The notes: generated by a model not told the origin, from the letters alone. DNA of 64,000 nucleotides from Microtetraspora sp. NBRC 13810 (GCF_030268685.1 NZ_BSRQ01000013.1:1-64000); one strand, 5' to 3'; positions 8,810 to 18,013 are shown, numbered from the stretch's first letter. Numbers and translations: made by a program.

Positions 8810-9958
8810 ATGACCGAACATACGCAGCAGAGGATTCCGCAGCCGCAGCGCGACGGCAAGGGCGGCATCGACACCGGCCCCCGGAACGTCGAGCTGGACC
8901 TGCAGAACCCGGACATGCTGACCCCGCCGGAGACCGACCACGGCACCGTGCCCAACATGAAGTTCTCCTTCGCCATGGCGCACACCCGGATCGAGGAGGG
9001 CGGCTGGACCCGTGAGGTCACCCAGCGCGAGCTGCCGATCGCCACGACGCTGGCCGGCGTGGACATGAAGCTCAACCCGGGCGCCTATCGCGAGCTGCAC
9101 TGGCACAAGGAGGCCGAGTGGGGTTACGTGCTGGAGGGGAGCTGCCGGATCGGCGCCGTCGACCAGGAGGGGCGCAACTTCCTGGAGGACGTGGTCAAGG
9201 GCGACCTGTGGTTCTTCCCCAAGGGCGTGCCGCACTTCATCCAGGCGCTGGAGGAGGGGGTGGAGTTCCTGCTCGTGTTCGACGACGGCGGGTTCTCCGA
9301 GAACTCCACCTTCATGGTGAGCGACTTCTTCGCGCACACCCCCAAGAGCGTGCTGGCGAAGAACTTCGGCTGGACGCCGGAGCAGGTGGCGAACATGCCG
9401 GAGAAGGAGAAGTACATCTTCCAGGGCGACGTGCCGCCCCGGCTGGACGCCGACCGGGTCGTCAGCCCCACCGGCGACGTGCCGCGGACGTTCAAGCACC
9501 GGATGCTCGCCCAGGAGCCCGAGCGCTTCCCCGGCGGCTCCGTCCGGATCGTGGACTCCACCACCTTCAAGGCCGCCACCACGATCTCCGCGGCGCTGGT
9601 CGAGGTCGAGCCGGGCGGGCTACGCGAGCTGCACTGGCACCCCACCGACGACGAGTGGCAGTACTACATCTCCGGCTTCGGGCGGATGGGGGTCTTCGCC
9701 AGCTCGGGCCTGGCCCGCACGTTCGACTTCCGGGCGGGCGACGTCGGCTACGTGCCCTTCGCCTACGGGCACTACGTCGAGAATCTCGGCAACGAGCCGC
9801 TGATCTTCCTGGAGATGTTCCGCAACCCCCGGTTCGAGGACATCTCGGCCACCCAGTGGATGGCCAACCTCCCGCCGCGGGTCAGCGCCGACACCCTGAA
9901 CCTGCCGCCGTCGCTGATCGACGCGCTGCCGAAGGACAAGCGGCCCGTCGTCCGCTGA
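8810..9958 (+). CDS. oxdC: Oxalate decarboxylase family bicupin
   Basis: 382 aa with two cupin domains. The first has H97, H99, E103 and H142 as Mn ligands; the second repeats ELHWHPTDDEWQYY and YGHYVENL. The flexible lid is S163-E164-N165-S166, the SENS form that marks decarboxylases rather than oxidases. It would convert oxalate to formate and CO2. No formyl-CoA transferase or formate dehydrogenase gene is nearby. A 266-base upstream region is A+T-rich with a small inverted repeat (GCGGTAAAACCGC). Confidence 0.9.
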   Translation: MTEHTQQRIPQPQRDGKGGIDTGPRNVELDLQNPDMLTPPETDHGTVPNMKFSFAMAHTRIEEGGWTREVTQRELPIATTLAGVDMKLNPGAYRELHWHKEAEWGYVLEGSCRIGAVDQEGRNFLEDVVKGDLWFFPKGVPHFIQALEEGVEFLLVFDDGGFSENSTFMVSDFFAHTPKSVLAKNFGWTPEQVANMPEKEKYIFQGDVPPRLDADRVVSPTGDVPRTFKHRMLAQEPERFPGGSVRIVDSTTFKAATTISAALVEVEPGGLRELHWHPTDDEWQYYISGFGRMGVFASSGLARTFDFRAGDVGYVPFAYGHYVENLGNEPLIFLEMFRNPRFEDISATQWMANLPPRVSADTLNLPPSLIDALPKDKRPVVR

Positions 9959-9965
9959 ACCCGCC

Positions 9966-10493
9966 TCAGGATGCCTGGTAGGGGACGGCGACCTCGTCCA
10001 CATGGCCGTCCCAGGACAGCCGGAAGGTCCAGCAGCCGGGACGCGGGACGTCGACGACGGACGGCCCGGGACCGCCGCGCACCGTCCGGGTGACGGCGTC
10101 GCCGGTGCCCTGGAGCCGGGCCTCGATCGTCAGGTCCGTGTTCCGGGGGCCTTCCGGCCGGGCCACCCAGAGGATCTTGTTCGACCTGCCCTGTGCGGTC
10201 GCCGGCGCGTGCAGGGGGTTGCCGAACACCACGCCCACGATGTCGCCGCGGGCGCCCACGACGTGGTCGGTCGGGACGTCGGCGGGAGTGAAACCGCTCC
10301 GCGCCCACGTCGGCAGCGCGCCCCGCTGCACGGCTCCGTCGCACGACGCCGGGGCGGCCTGCGCGGGCCGCGGAGGCTGCGAGGGCTGCGGGGGCTGCGC
10401 GGACCGGGTGGCGGGCCCGCCGGTGCAGCCGGTGGCCGCGAGCACCCCGGCGAGCGCGAGCACTCCCGTGCGGGATCGGCCAGGAATCCGCAT
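9966..10493 (-). CDS. Putative lipoprotein of unknown function
   Basis: 175 aa from ATG 10493 (an upstream in-frame Met at 10544 would spoil the signal peptide). Residues 1-24 are a lipoprotein signal with lipobox LAATGC. A Gln/Pro/Ala-rich linker follows, then a beta-rich domain ending CWTFRLSWDGHVDEVAVPY. No enzyme motif seen. Likely anchored on the outer face of the membrane. It lies tail to tail with oxdC (7 bases apart). Confidence 0.7.
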   Translation of the reverse strand: MRIPGRSRTGVLALAGVLAATGCTGGPATRSAQPPQPSQPPRPAQAAPASCDGAVQRGALPTWARSGFTPADVPTDHVVGARGDIVGVVFGNPLHAPATAQGRSNKILWVARPEGPRNTDLTIEARLQGTGDAVTRTVRGGPGPSVVDVPRPGCWTFRLSWDGHVDEVAVPYQAS

Positions 10494-10551
10494 ACCGCTT
10501 CCCTTCCAGAAGATTCTGACCAGTATGCATCGATCGAAGTCCATGAAACAG

Positions 10552-10594
10552 CGCGTCCCGGGACAGCCGGCCGAGCCGGATGTCCCGGGACGCG
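10552..10594 (-). terminator. Hairpin terminator after the ABC operon
   Basis: Perfect 14-bp stem (CGCGTCCCGGGACA / TGTCCCGGGACGCG) 8 bases past the permease stop. The 15-base loop can itself pair. No T run, as is common in actinobacteria. Confidence 0.65.
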
Positions 10595-10602
10595 GCGCCT
10601 GG

Positions 10603-11397
10603 TCAGGCGTTGCGGGGCTCCCAGCGGAAGTGCTTGCGGGCGATGAGCACCCCGACGACGGTCCACGCCACGATCAGCAGCAGCCGCGGCGCCGACGCCA
10701 CCCACGACCCGGCGAAGTCCACCGCCGGGTGCGGCGCGCCCTGGGTGAAGTCGAGCCCGAAGTACCCGATCCTGATGACGTCCACCACCGGGGAGAGCGG
10801 CAGCGCGGCGGCCACCCGCTGCACCATCTCCGGCATGGCGGCGAGCGGGAAACTCGCCTGGGAGGTCGCGGCCAGGATCAGCATCGCCGGCAGCACGGTG
10901 ATCTGCGCGGACTCGCCGGTCTTGGTGAACCCGGACAGCGCCGCGGCCATCGGCACGAACATCACCGAGCCGAGCACCACCCCGAGGAACACCAGCGGGA
11001 TGTTCCTCGGCAGGTGACCGCCGAGCGCCACGATGCCCAGCGTGATGATCACGGCGGACTGTAAGACGTAGATCAGGGTGCAGGCCAGGCCGCTGCCGCT
11101 GAAGATCGCGGCCTCGGACAGCACGCTGCCGCGCATCCGCTTCAACACGAGGTCCTCACGGCGGACCGTGAAGAGCGTGGTCAGGTGCATGAACGTGACG
11201 AAGAAGCCGATGAGCGCCAGCATCCCGGTCAGCGTGTACAGCCCGGTGGAGACGCCGGAGACGAAGCCGCCCCTGAGCAGCAGGGCGATGCAGCCCAGCA
11301 GCAGCGGGAAGGCGATCGTGGTGAAGAACGCCATGCGGTTGCGGGTGAGCATGGTCAGGTCGAGCCGCGCCAGGCGCAGCGTGTGGTTAAGCAGCAT
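10603..11397 (-). CDS. ABC-2 type transporter permease
   Basis: 264 aa with about six membrane segments and the ABC-2 layout (short cytosolic N-terminus, conserved SGVSTGLYTLTGML region, and a C-terminal helix). It overlaps the end of the ATPase gene by 11 bases, so the two are translationally coupled. Order M16 peptidase, ATPase, permease on one strand suggests one exporter operon serving the neighbouring lanthipeptide region. Substrate assignment is inference. Confidence 0.88.
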   Translation of the reverse strand: MLLNHTLRLARLDLTMLTRNRMAFFTTIAFPLLLGCIALLLRGGFVSGVSTGLYTLTGMLALIGFFVTFMHLTTLFTVRREDLVLKRMRGSVLSEAAIFSGSGLACTLIYVLQSAVIITLGIVALGGHLPRNIPLVFLGVVLGSVMFVPMAAALSGFTKTGESAQITVLPAMLILAATSQASFPLAAMPEMVQRVAAALPLSPVVDVIRIGYFGLDFTQGAPHPAVDFAGSWVASAPRLLLIVAWTVVGVLIARKHFRWEPRNA

Positions 11398-12361
11398 GAG
11401 CCACCTCCAGGAAGACGTCCTCCAGAGAGGCGCTGCGCACCTCCAGACGCTCGAGAACGAAACTGTTTTCCGACGCCCAGGAGATCAGCCGGGCGAGGGA
11501 CTGCTGGGTGGAGGCGGGGTCCGCGCCGAGCCGGTACTCGGCGTGCGCCTCCGTCTTGCGGACCTCCACGGTGGGGGCGACGCCCTCCAGCCGCGGAAGC
11601 CGGTCCACCGGCAGGTGCTCGGGGACCTTGAACCTGATCCGGTTGCCGCGCTGGGCGACGACCTCGGAGATGGTTCCGGCGAGCTCGATCCGGCCGTTGT
11701 GCATGATGGCGAGCCGGTCGGCGAGACGCTCGGCCTCTTCGAGGTAGTGCGTGGTGAGCAGGACGGTCGTCCCGGCCGCCACCAGCTCCTGGATGAGGGT
11801 CCAGGTGTTGCGCCTGGCCTCGGGGTCCATGCCGGTGGTGGGCTCGTCGAGGAAGAGCACCTTCGGCTGGGCGAGTGTGGCCAGTGCCAGGTCCAGCCGC
11901 CGCTTCTGCCCGCCGGAAAGCTGCCGGACCTGCACCCCGGCCTTCTCCTCCAGCTCCACCCGGCCGAGAATCTCGCTGAGCGAGTAGGGCTTGCGCGGCG
12001 ACACGTCCCGCCAGAAACGGACCGTCTCGGCCACGGTGAGGTCGGTGAAGAACCCGCCTTCCTGGAGCATCAGCCCGGTGTGCGGGCGGACCTGGGCACG
12101 CTTGGTGTAGGGGTCGAGTCCGAGCACGGAGACGCTGCCCGCGGTCGGCGCCCGGAAGCCTTCGAGGATTTCGATGGTCGTGGTCTTGCCCGCTCCGTTG
12201 GTGCCGAGGAGCGCGAACAGCTCGCCTTCCCGCACCTGGAAAGAGATGCCCTTGACAGCCTCGAAGTCGCCATAACTTTGCCGCAGATCGCGAACCTCGA
12301 TCGCGGAAGTACTGATTTTCTCCACTGTTTCCCTGCGTTCTAGGACTTGCCGGCTGACCAT
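11387..12361 (-). CDS. ABC transporter ATP-binding protein
   Basis: 324 aa. Walker A GTNGAGKTT, signature LSGGQKRR, Walker B VLFLDEPTTGMD, H-loop LLTTHYLEEAERLADR, then a 100-residue C-terminal extension seen in DrrA/CcmA-type drug exporters. Start taken as ATG 12361 with AAAGGGATG upstream; a GTG at 12325 is an alternative. It is 35 bases after the M16 gene and overlaps the permease gene. Confidence 0.92.
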   Translation of the reverse strand: MVSRQVLERRETVEKISTSAIEVRDLRQSYGDFEAVKGISFQVREGELFALLGTNGAGKTTTIEILEGFRAPTAGSVSVLGLDPYTKRAQVRPHTGLMLQEGGFFTDLTVAETVRFWRDVSPRKPYSLSEILGRVELEEKAGVQVRQLSGGQKRRLDLALATLAQPKVLFLDEPTTGMDPEARRNTWTLIQELVAAGTTVLLTTHYLEEAERLADRLAIMHNGRIELAGTISEVVAQRGNRIRFKVPEHLPVDRLPRLEGVAPTVEVRKTEAHAEYRLGADPASTQQSLARLISWASENSFVLERLEVRSASLEDVFLEVAHAA

Positions 12362-12396
12362 GATCTATCACATCCCTTTACTCAGACTTGGCAGAT

Positions 12397-15048
12397 TTAT
12401 GTGCTGACGTGCTGTCGTACCGGTGAGATACGTGCCGCGTCGCCGACGACAATTCCGGCAAAAGCACCAGAAACGAGGTGTCGTCCGGCGGCGGAGACCA
12501 CGTCCTCATAGCGCGTCCGGGCGAGGCGCTCGCTGTAGTCGAAGATCTCCCCAGGTGGCAGGCCGAGGTCGAGGCGACCGCTCAGGGCCGCCGCCAGGTC
12601 GTCCTGGCCGCCGACACCCGACAGCCACCTGCCGATCAGGTAATGCCGGGCGTCGCCGACCTCGCCGGCCCCGAACGGCGTACGCGTGACACCGTCGACG
12701 ACGTTGAAGAACTCCTCGATCGCGTGGTCCGCCGCCTCCTTCCGCACATCGAAGCTCACGACGAGCAGGGAATGGTCACGGCCCGGTTCGATGACCGAGC
12801 GTGCCGAATAGGTGAGGCCGTGCCGGTCGCGGAGGGTCGTGGCCAGCCGTGCCGAGGAGTAACCCCCGAACACGGTGTTCGCGATCTCCAGCGCGGGGAA
12901 CCCCGGGTGCCCGGGCGCCACCCACGGGGCGGCGAACCGGATCTGCGCGGCGCCCGCCCCCGGCCGGTCCACCACTTCCCAGCTCCCCGCCGCGGGGAAC
13001 AGCGGCGTGCCGCCGGGCGGGTACGGCGCGGCCGGGCCGCCGTGCCAGCCGGCCAGCCGTACGCCCACCTCGTCGATGACCCGGCCGGGGTCGAGGTCGC
13101 CGACCAGCACCAGGCTCGCGTCCGCCGGGGTGAGACACCCGGCGTGGCAGGCCGCCACGTCGGCGGCGGTGACGGCGGCCACCGCGGGGGCCGCGGCGGT
13201 CTCCGCCGCCCCGTCCGCGTACCACCTGCGGCGGAGCGCGGCGCGGGCGACGGCGGCGGGGTGGGCGGTGAGCGCGGTGATCTGCTGGGCGATCAGGGAG
13301 CGGACGGCCCGCACGTCCGCCGGGCCGTACCCGCCGGTGTCCACGATCGCGGCGGCGAGCGTGCGCAGGGCCACGCCGAGGCCCGCCGCCGGGCCGTTGC
13401 CGGACAGGACGAGCCTGCGGGTGTCCGCCAGCGGGACCACCGTCCAGCCGACGTGCTCCAGCGCGGCGACGCCGGCGCAGCGGCTCTCCCTGAGCAGCAT
13501 CGCGCCGAGCACGGCCGCCGCGGCCGTCTCCGCGTCGCCGCCCGCGGGCAGCGGCACGGTCAGCCGCAGCGAGACCAGCGGTACGGCGGGCGAGCGCACG
13601 GCGACCACGCGCAGCCCGTTGCCGAGCGTCACGTCCGCCAGATCCGCCGGCGCCGCGGCCCGCAGCCGCCCCAGCGGGGGCAGCCCCACCGGCTCACCGG
13701 CCCGCTCCTCCGCCGCGTCGGCCTCGGCCCGTCCGCCCACCTGCGGTTTCCCGCCCTCGGACGGCACGGGCGGGCGGCGGACGGGACGGACCTCGACGAC
13801 GGCGCGGGCGCCGTTCTGCAGGTGGCGGGCGGCGGCGGCGAGGCGTTCGTGGGTGGTCCCGGCCAGCAGTCCCGGCAGGTCGTGGACGAGTTCGGCGGCG
13901 CCGAAGAGGGACTCCAACCGGCCCAGGGCGCGGGCCCGCTCGCCGGGGCGGGCATGGGCCCGGCTCCACGCGGCGGACGTCCTGGCGACCGCGCCGCTCA
14001 GCTCGTCGTGCGGGACGCCGGGCGAGCAGATCAGCGCCACCTCGGTGTCGATCACGGACACGATCCGGTCCGCGGCGACGGAGGCGTGGTGGAAGGCGCT
14101 GACGGTGAAGGTGTCCGGGTCACGGGCCCGGAGCGGGCCGCCGACCAGGCCGCACCCGGAGGAGACCGTCACCGAGCCGAGACCGTGCTGGGCCAGCGCG
14201 CGGGGAAGCCGGCTGGTCACGCCGTCGGTGAGCAGGGTGGAGAGCAGCATGTGCGCGAGGTAGTCGCCGAGCGCGACGCCGGGGTCGGGCAGCCGGTAGC
14301 CGAGCGCGAGTGCCGGTCCGGGCGCGTGCCCGTCCTCGTGCACCCGGTGGAACTCCCCCGTCCGCACCGGCTCCACGACCGCGTCGCGGGCGGCCCCGCC
14401 GGTGCCCGCGGGGATCCCTGCGAAGTGGCGTTCCACCAGGTCGGCCGTGTGGGCGGGCTCGATGTCGCCGCAGATCGCGAGGACGCAGTTGCCCGGGTGG
14501 TAGTAGGCGTGGAAGAACTCCTCGCAGTCCTCCGTGGTGGCCCGGTCGAGATCCTGGAAGTCCCCGTAGCCGTCGTGCGTGTTGGCGAAGTCCTGGTAGA
14601 GCGTCTCGGAGACGGCCGGCCAGGGGAAACGACCGTACGGCTTGCTCAGCACGTTGCGCCTGATCTCCTCCTTGACCACGGCGAGCTGCTTGGCGAGCGC
14701 GCGCCCGGTGACGCGCGGGGCCCTGAGGCGGTCGGCCTCCAGGTAGAGCGCGCGCTCCAGGGCCGAGGAGGGCACCGTCTGGTAGAAGTTGGTGACGTCG
14801 GGGCCGGTGGAGCCGTTCGAGGTGCCGCCGGCGGCCCTGATCAGCCGGCCGTGCTCGCCCGGCCCGACGTTCGGGCTCCCCTCGAACATGAGGTGCTCGA
14901 AGAGGTGCGCGAAGCCCGTCCTGCCCACGGGCTCGGACCGGAAGCCGACACCGTAGTGCAGACTGATCCCCACCGTGCGGGCACACGGATCCGGGCTCAT
15001 GACGAGTCTCAGCCCGTTGGGCAGGATCGTCCGGCTGATTCTGTGCAT
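12397..15048 (-). CDS. M16 family (insulinase-like) zinc peptidase, two-repeat form
   Basis: 883 aa, two M16 halves in one chain. The first half has the inverted zinc motif H48-x-x-E51-H52 (FAHLFEHLMFEG) and VVKEEIRRN downstream. The second half (from about residue 470) has no HxxEH and is probably the inactive partner lobe. M16 peptidases cut short peptides, and are found in several RiPP clusters as leader peptidases. It heads the operon with the ABC exporter, 35 bases upstream of the ATPase. Role in maturing the precursor is inferred from context. Confidence 0.88.
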   Translation of the reverse strand: MHRISRTILPNGLRLVMSPDPCARTVGISLHYGVGFRSEPVGRTGFAHLFEHLMFEGSPNVGPGEHGRLIRAAGGTSNGSTGPDVTNFYQTVPSSALERALYLEADRLRAPRVTGRALAKQLAVVKEEIRRNVLSKPYGRFPWPAVSETLYQDFANTHDGYGDFQDLDRATTEDCEEFFHAYYHPGNCVLAICGDIEPAHTADLVERHFAGIPAGTGGAARDAVVEPVRTGEFHRVHEDGHAPGPALALGYRLPDPGVALGDYLAHMLLSTLLTDGVTSRLPRALAQHGLGSVTVSSGCGLVGGPLRARDPDTFTVSAFHHASVAADRIVSVIDTEVALICSPGVPHDELSGAVARTSAAWSRAHARPGERARALGRLESLFGAAELVHDLPGLLAGTTHERLAAAARHLQNGARAVVEVRPVRRPPVPSEGGKPQVGGRAEADAAEERAGEPVGLPPLGRLRAAAPADLADVTLGNGLRVVAVRSPAVPLVSLRLTVPLPAGGDAETAAAAVLGAMLLRESRCAGVAALEHVGWTVVPLADTRRLVLSGNGPAAGLGVALRTLAAAIVDTGGYGPADVRAVRSLIAQQITALTAHPAAVARAALRRRWYADGAAETAAAPAVAAVTAADVAACHAGCLTPADASLVLVGDLDPGRVIDEVGVRLAGWHGGPAAPYPPGGTPLFPAAGSWEVVDRPGAGAAQIRFAAPWVAPGHPGFPALEIANTVFGGYSSARLATTLRDRHGLTYSARSVIEPGRDHSLLVVSFDVRKEAADHAIEEFFNVVDGVTRTPFGAGEVGDARHYLIGRWLSGVGGQDDLAAALSGRLDLGLPPGEIFDYSERLARTRYEDVVSAAGRHLVSGAFAGIVVGDAARISPVRQHVST

Positions 15049-15172
15049 GGTTCACCCCTTAATGCCGCCGTCCGGCAGGTTGGTGTCAGCGCCGTTGACC
15101 GTTCAGCCCGCCGGTCTCTAGCGTTGCGTCATCAGCCCCAAATGAATTGGCTCTGCCATTCCCGTTCTACGC

Positions 15173-15763
15173 TCACGAGGCGGAGACGGGATGACGCCGT
15201 TGACCATGGCTCGGGGTCGAATGATGAAGGAAAGACGAATGAGTCTGACGAATATGGCCAGGCCGGCTGGTGGGCCGCTCTCCGAACATGAGGGCGGCCC
15301 TCAGCCCTGCCTGGAAACGACTTTTGGCCCCCAGCCGGGTCATGAGGTCCGCGGTGATCCGCCGGACGGTGCGCAATGAGACGTTCATACTGCGGCCGAC
15401 GGCCTCGTCCGTACAGCCTTGGGCGAGCAACTGCAGAACCTGCCACTCGCGCGGGGATATGGGCCTGCCCGCGGGCTGCTGCCCGTCCGCGCGCCCGGGG
15501 GGCGCCGCTCCGGCGGGCCGCGCTGAACGCGCCGCCTGGGCCTGTGCTCGGGAGAGCAGGATCGTCATGCCCGTTTCTGGACGAACCACTGTGAAGCCGC
15601 CGTCCTCCCAGGGACGGAGCAACGCCAGGTCGATGAGCAGGTTCAGGCATCGCCGCACGCTCTCGGGCTCGCCGTCGAGCCGTGCGACGATTTCTTCGAA
15701 CTGTAGGCGCGGGTCTTCGTGTAACAGCGTGTAGACCTGCGCGGCGTCCACCTCGTGCGTCAT
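15173..15763 (-). CDS. LuxR-type HTH regulator
   Basis: 196 aa from ATG 15763, chosen because GGGGAGG lies 8 bases upstream; a GTG at 15772 would overlap the M20 stop. The N-terminal 70 residues look like a TrmB-like winged helix (FEEIVARLDGEPESVRRCLNLL). The LuxR HTH follows (SPREWQVLQLLAQGCTDEAV, SLRTVRRITADLMTRLGAK). It resembles the C-terminus of the regulator at 18044-19219. One base separates it from the M20-like gene, so they share a transcript. Confidence 0.85.
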   Translation of the reverse strand: MTHEVDAAQVYTLLHEDPRLQFEEIVARLDGEPESVRRCLNLLIDLALLRPWEDGGFTVVRPETGMTILLSRAQAQAARSARPAGAAPPGRADGQQPAGRPISPREWQVLQLLAQGCTDEAVGRSMNVSLRTVRRITADLMTRLGAKSRFQAGLRAALMFGERPTSRPGHIRQTHSSFLHHSTPSHGQRRHPVSAS

Positions 15764-15764
15764 T

Positions 15765-16910
15765 TCACGCACCTCCCCGTGACAACCAGCGGATCAGGGC
15801 GGTGCCGAGCGTCCGCACGCTCTCCTGGAGCTCGGCGGCCTCTACGTACTCGTCGGGTCGTTTGCTGCGGGCCACGTTCCCCGGCCCGTACAGGACCATG
15901 GGGATGCCGAGGTCCTGGAACACGCGGGCGTCGCTGGAGCATGGGTACTGGCACCAGCCGAGCGCGGGGTTGACCTCTCGGATCAGGTCGGCGAAGCCGC
16001 TGTGGCCCAGGCTGGTGGGCGCCACCGGGATGCCGTCCTGCTCGTAGCCGGGCAACGGGATGCCGGCCGTGTCGAAGGACCGCTGGAGACTGTCGTCGAT
16101 GACCCCCAGCGCGGTGTCCTCGGGAAGCAGCGGCGGCAGCGCCATGGCGAACTCCACCAGCGCCCGGCCGGCGGAGGTGCCGGCGTCGTCGCCGCCGCGG
16201 ATGACCCCCGGGAGCACGTACCTGATGCGCTGCCGGGTCGGGTAGAGCTGCTGGAGCCGGTCGTTGGCGGTGTCCAGCGCCAGCAGGGCGATGGCGGCGT
16301 GGGTGGCGGCGTTGTCCCCGTCACCGGCGAACGCCATCGGGCCCGGCACTCCCCTGCTCTGCAACCGGTACCGCCGGAACCCGTAGGCGGCGGTGCAGAC
16401 GTGCCGGTCGGTGGGCTCGCCGAGGATCGCCAGGTCCACCCCGGGCAGGCCGCTCTGCTCGAAGAGCGCGAGGGTGCCCGCGCCGCCGAGGTGCCGGCCC
16501 ACCACGACCTGGACGGTGATCCGGCCGGACAGCCGGTCCTGGCCGATGAGTTCCCGGACGGTGGCGATGAGCGTGGCGATCCCGCCCAGCATGTCGCTGG
16601 ATCCCGCGCCGTAGACCCGGCCGGACCTGACCTCGCCGCTCCGCCAGAGGCCGGGCATCGACCAGCCGCCCTCGTCGGCGACGTCCTCGATGTCGATGTG
16701 CCCGTGCAGGACGACGTGCGGCCCGGCCTGGCCGAACGCGTGGGTCGCGGTGATCTGACAGGTCCCGTCGTAGGGCCGCAGATCGCAGTCGAAACCGAGC
16801 TTCCTCAACTGCCGCGCGACCGTGTCGAGCGCGTCGTCCACCGTCGGCCGGCGGAACACCGGATGGGTCTTGACCAGCTGTGACGTGAGATCGACCACAG
16901 AGATGCTCAT
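15765..16910 (-). CDS. M20-fold protein, probably catalytically altered
   Basis: 381 aa, from ATG 16910 behind a strong AAAGGAGGTG. The fold matches ArgE/M20 deacylases: H71-x-D73 in LHGHIDIED, D106 in GAGSSDMLGG, E165 in LGEPTD. The usual Glu-Glu pair (general base and metal ligand) is replaced by R139-H140 in VVVGRHLGGAG. The C-terminal His ligand after GPG is also absent (GPGNVARSKRPDEYV). It may therefore bind rather than hydrolyse a substrate, or use one metal. It lies between the LuxR gene and the SDR gene on the same strand. Confidence 0.8.
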   Translation of the reverse strand: MSISVVDLTSQLVKTHPVFRRPTVDDALDTVARQLRKLGFDCDLRPYDGTCQITATHAFGQAGPHVVLHGHIDIEDVADEGGWSMPGLWRSGEVRSGRVYGAGSSDMLGGIATLIATVRELIGQDRLSGRITVQVVVGRHLGGAGTLALFEQSGLPGVDLAILGEPTDRHVCTAAYGFRRYRLQSRGVPGPMAFAGDGDNAATHAAIALLALDTANDRLQQLYPTRQRIRYVLPGVIRGGDDAGTSAGRALVEFAMALPPLLPEDTALGVIDDSLQRSFDTAGIPLPGYEQDGIPVAPTSLGHSGFADLIREVNPALGWCQYPCSSDARVFQDLGIPMVLYGPGNVARSKRPDEYVEAAELQESVRTLGTALIRWLSRGGA

Positions 16911-16959
16911 CACTTCACCTCCTTTACAGAAGGAAGGTAACCCGCCTCCCGGCGGAAGG

Positions 16960-16990
16960 GGGAGGAACAAGTTGCCATCTGTCAGGCAGT
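16960..16990. promoter_or_regulatory. Candidate shared element upstream of the M20-like gene
   Basis: GGGGAGGAACAAGTTGCC followed by ATCTGTCAGGCAG lies 50 bases before the M20-like start and overlaps the SDR stop. It resembles the element at 18014-18040 (GG-AGGAA-AAG-TGCC, then GGCAG). Similar position before two minus-strand genes suggests a common regulator site. By-eye evidence only. Confidence 0.35.
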
Positions 16991-17953
16991 GACCGGCACC
17001 AGGGTCGTGGTGTGGTCGTGCAGGATGCACCGGGACAGTCCCTCGGACAGCAGGGTGGCGGCCCGGAACCCCAGCTCGCTCGCGGCCCGCTCGACCGACG
17101 GGATCTGCACGGTGACGGGCAGCTTCGCCCGCCGGCCGCCGGCGCGGTGCGCGGGCGACTCGATCGCGCTGGCACTCCCCGCCAGGCCGACCGCCAGCCG
17201 GGCCGCGTCGCGGAGGCTGAACGTCTCGCAGGACGCGATGTTGTAGCAGGCGAACGGCGACTCCTCGGCGTTGGCCCGGCACAGCGCCGCGAGGATGCCC
17301 TCGGCCACGTCGTCGCTGTAGGTGAAGTTGCGCAGCTGCATGCCGCCGCCGGGCAGGGAGATCGGGTGGCCCGTCATGGCCGCCTTCAGCACCCTGCCCA
17401 TGGTGGACTCGCCCGGCTGGCCGGGTCCGTAGAGGCCGAAGGGCCGCACCACGGTGCCGGTACGGCCGGGCAGCAGGCCGAACTGCGCGGTGAGCCGCTC
17501 GCCGATGATCTTCGCGCGGGCCAGCCGGGTCTGCGGCACCACCGGGTCGGTCTCGTCGAGGAGCCGCCCCGCCCCCTCGCCGTAGACCTCCGGCGTGGAG
17601 CAGAAGAGCAGGTGCCGGCAGCCCCGGCTGATCGCCGCCGAGGAGATCGCCGCGGTCCCGCTCACGTTGGCCGCGTACGGCGTCGCCGAACCGTGGCCGC
17701 GACGGGTGGCGCCCGACTCGCTGCCCAGGTGGACGACGGCGTGCGCACCGTCCAGCGCGGTGTTCAGCGCCTCGGTGTCGGTGGAACGCCCCGCCACGTA
17801 CTCGACCTGAACGCCCTCCACCGGCTCCGGCGGGGTCGGGCCGAGCACGCGGACCAGCGTGCCCGGATGACATTCGCCGATCCGGCGCAGGATCGCGGCC
17901 CGCAGAAAGCCGGTCCCGACCAATGCCAAGGGGTATTCGAGTGCATTTTTCAC
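16982..17953 (-). CDS. Extended SDR (NAD-dependent epimerase-like), active site altered
   Basis: 323 aa from GTG 17953 with AGGAG upstream. Rossmann fold typical of nucleotide-sugar epimerases: LLFCSTPEVYG, TGTVVRPFGLYGPGQ, LRNFTYSDDVAEGI. Two key places differ: the N-terminal glycine motif reads GTGFLR (last Gly replaced), and the catalytic YxxxK reads L144-A-R-A-K148, so the Tyr is missing while the Lys stays. Activity as an ordinary epimerase is doubtful. It lies head to head with the LuxR gene at 18044 and upstream of the M20-like gene. Confidence 0.78.
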   Translation of the reverse strand: MKNALEYPLALVGTGFLRAAILRRIGECHPGTLVRVLGPTPPEPVEGVQVEYVAGRSTDTEALNTALDGAHAVVHLGSESGATRRGHGSATPYAANVSGTAAISSAAISRGCRHLLFCSTPEVYGEGAGRLLDETDPVVPQTRLARAKIIGERLTAQFGLLPGRTGTVVRPFGLYGPGQPGESTMGRVLKAAMTGHPISLPGGGMQLRNFTYSDDVAEGILAALCRANAEESPFACYNIASCETFSLRDAARLAVGLAGSASAIESPAHRAGGRRAKLPVTVQIPSVERAASELGFRAATLLSEGLSRCILHDHTTTLVPVTA

Positions 17954-18013
17954 GGACTTACTCCTGAGTTGGCTACGGAGTCGATCTGAAGATTAGGAAG
18001 GCTCGGGAGTAAA

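Noticed and set aside
12478..15291. 937-codon plus-strand ORF opposite the M16 gene
   Set aside because: Antisense frame of high-GC coding DNA; composition is Arg/Gly/Ala-rich without motifs, while the minus frame has HxxEH.
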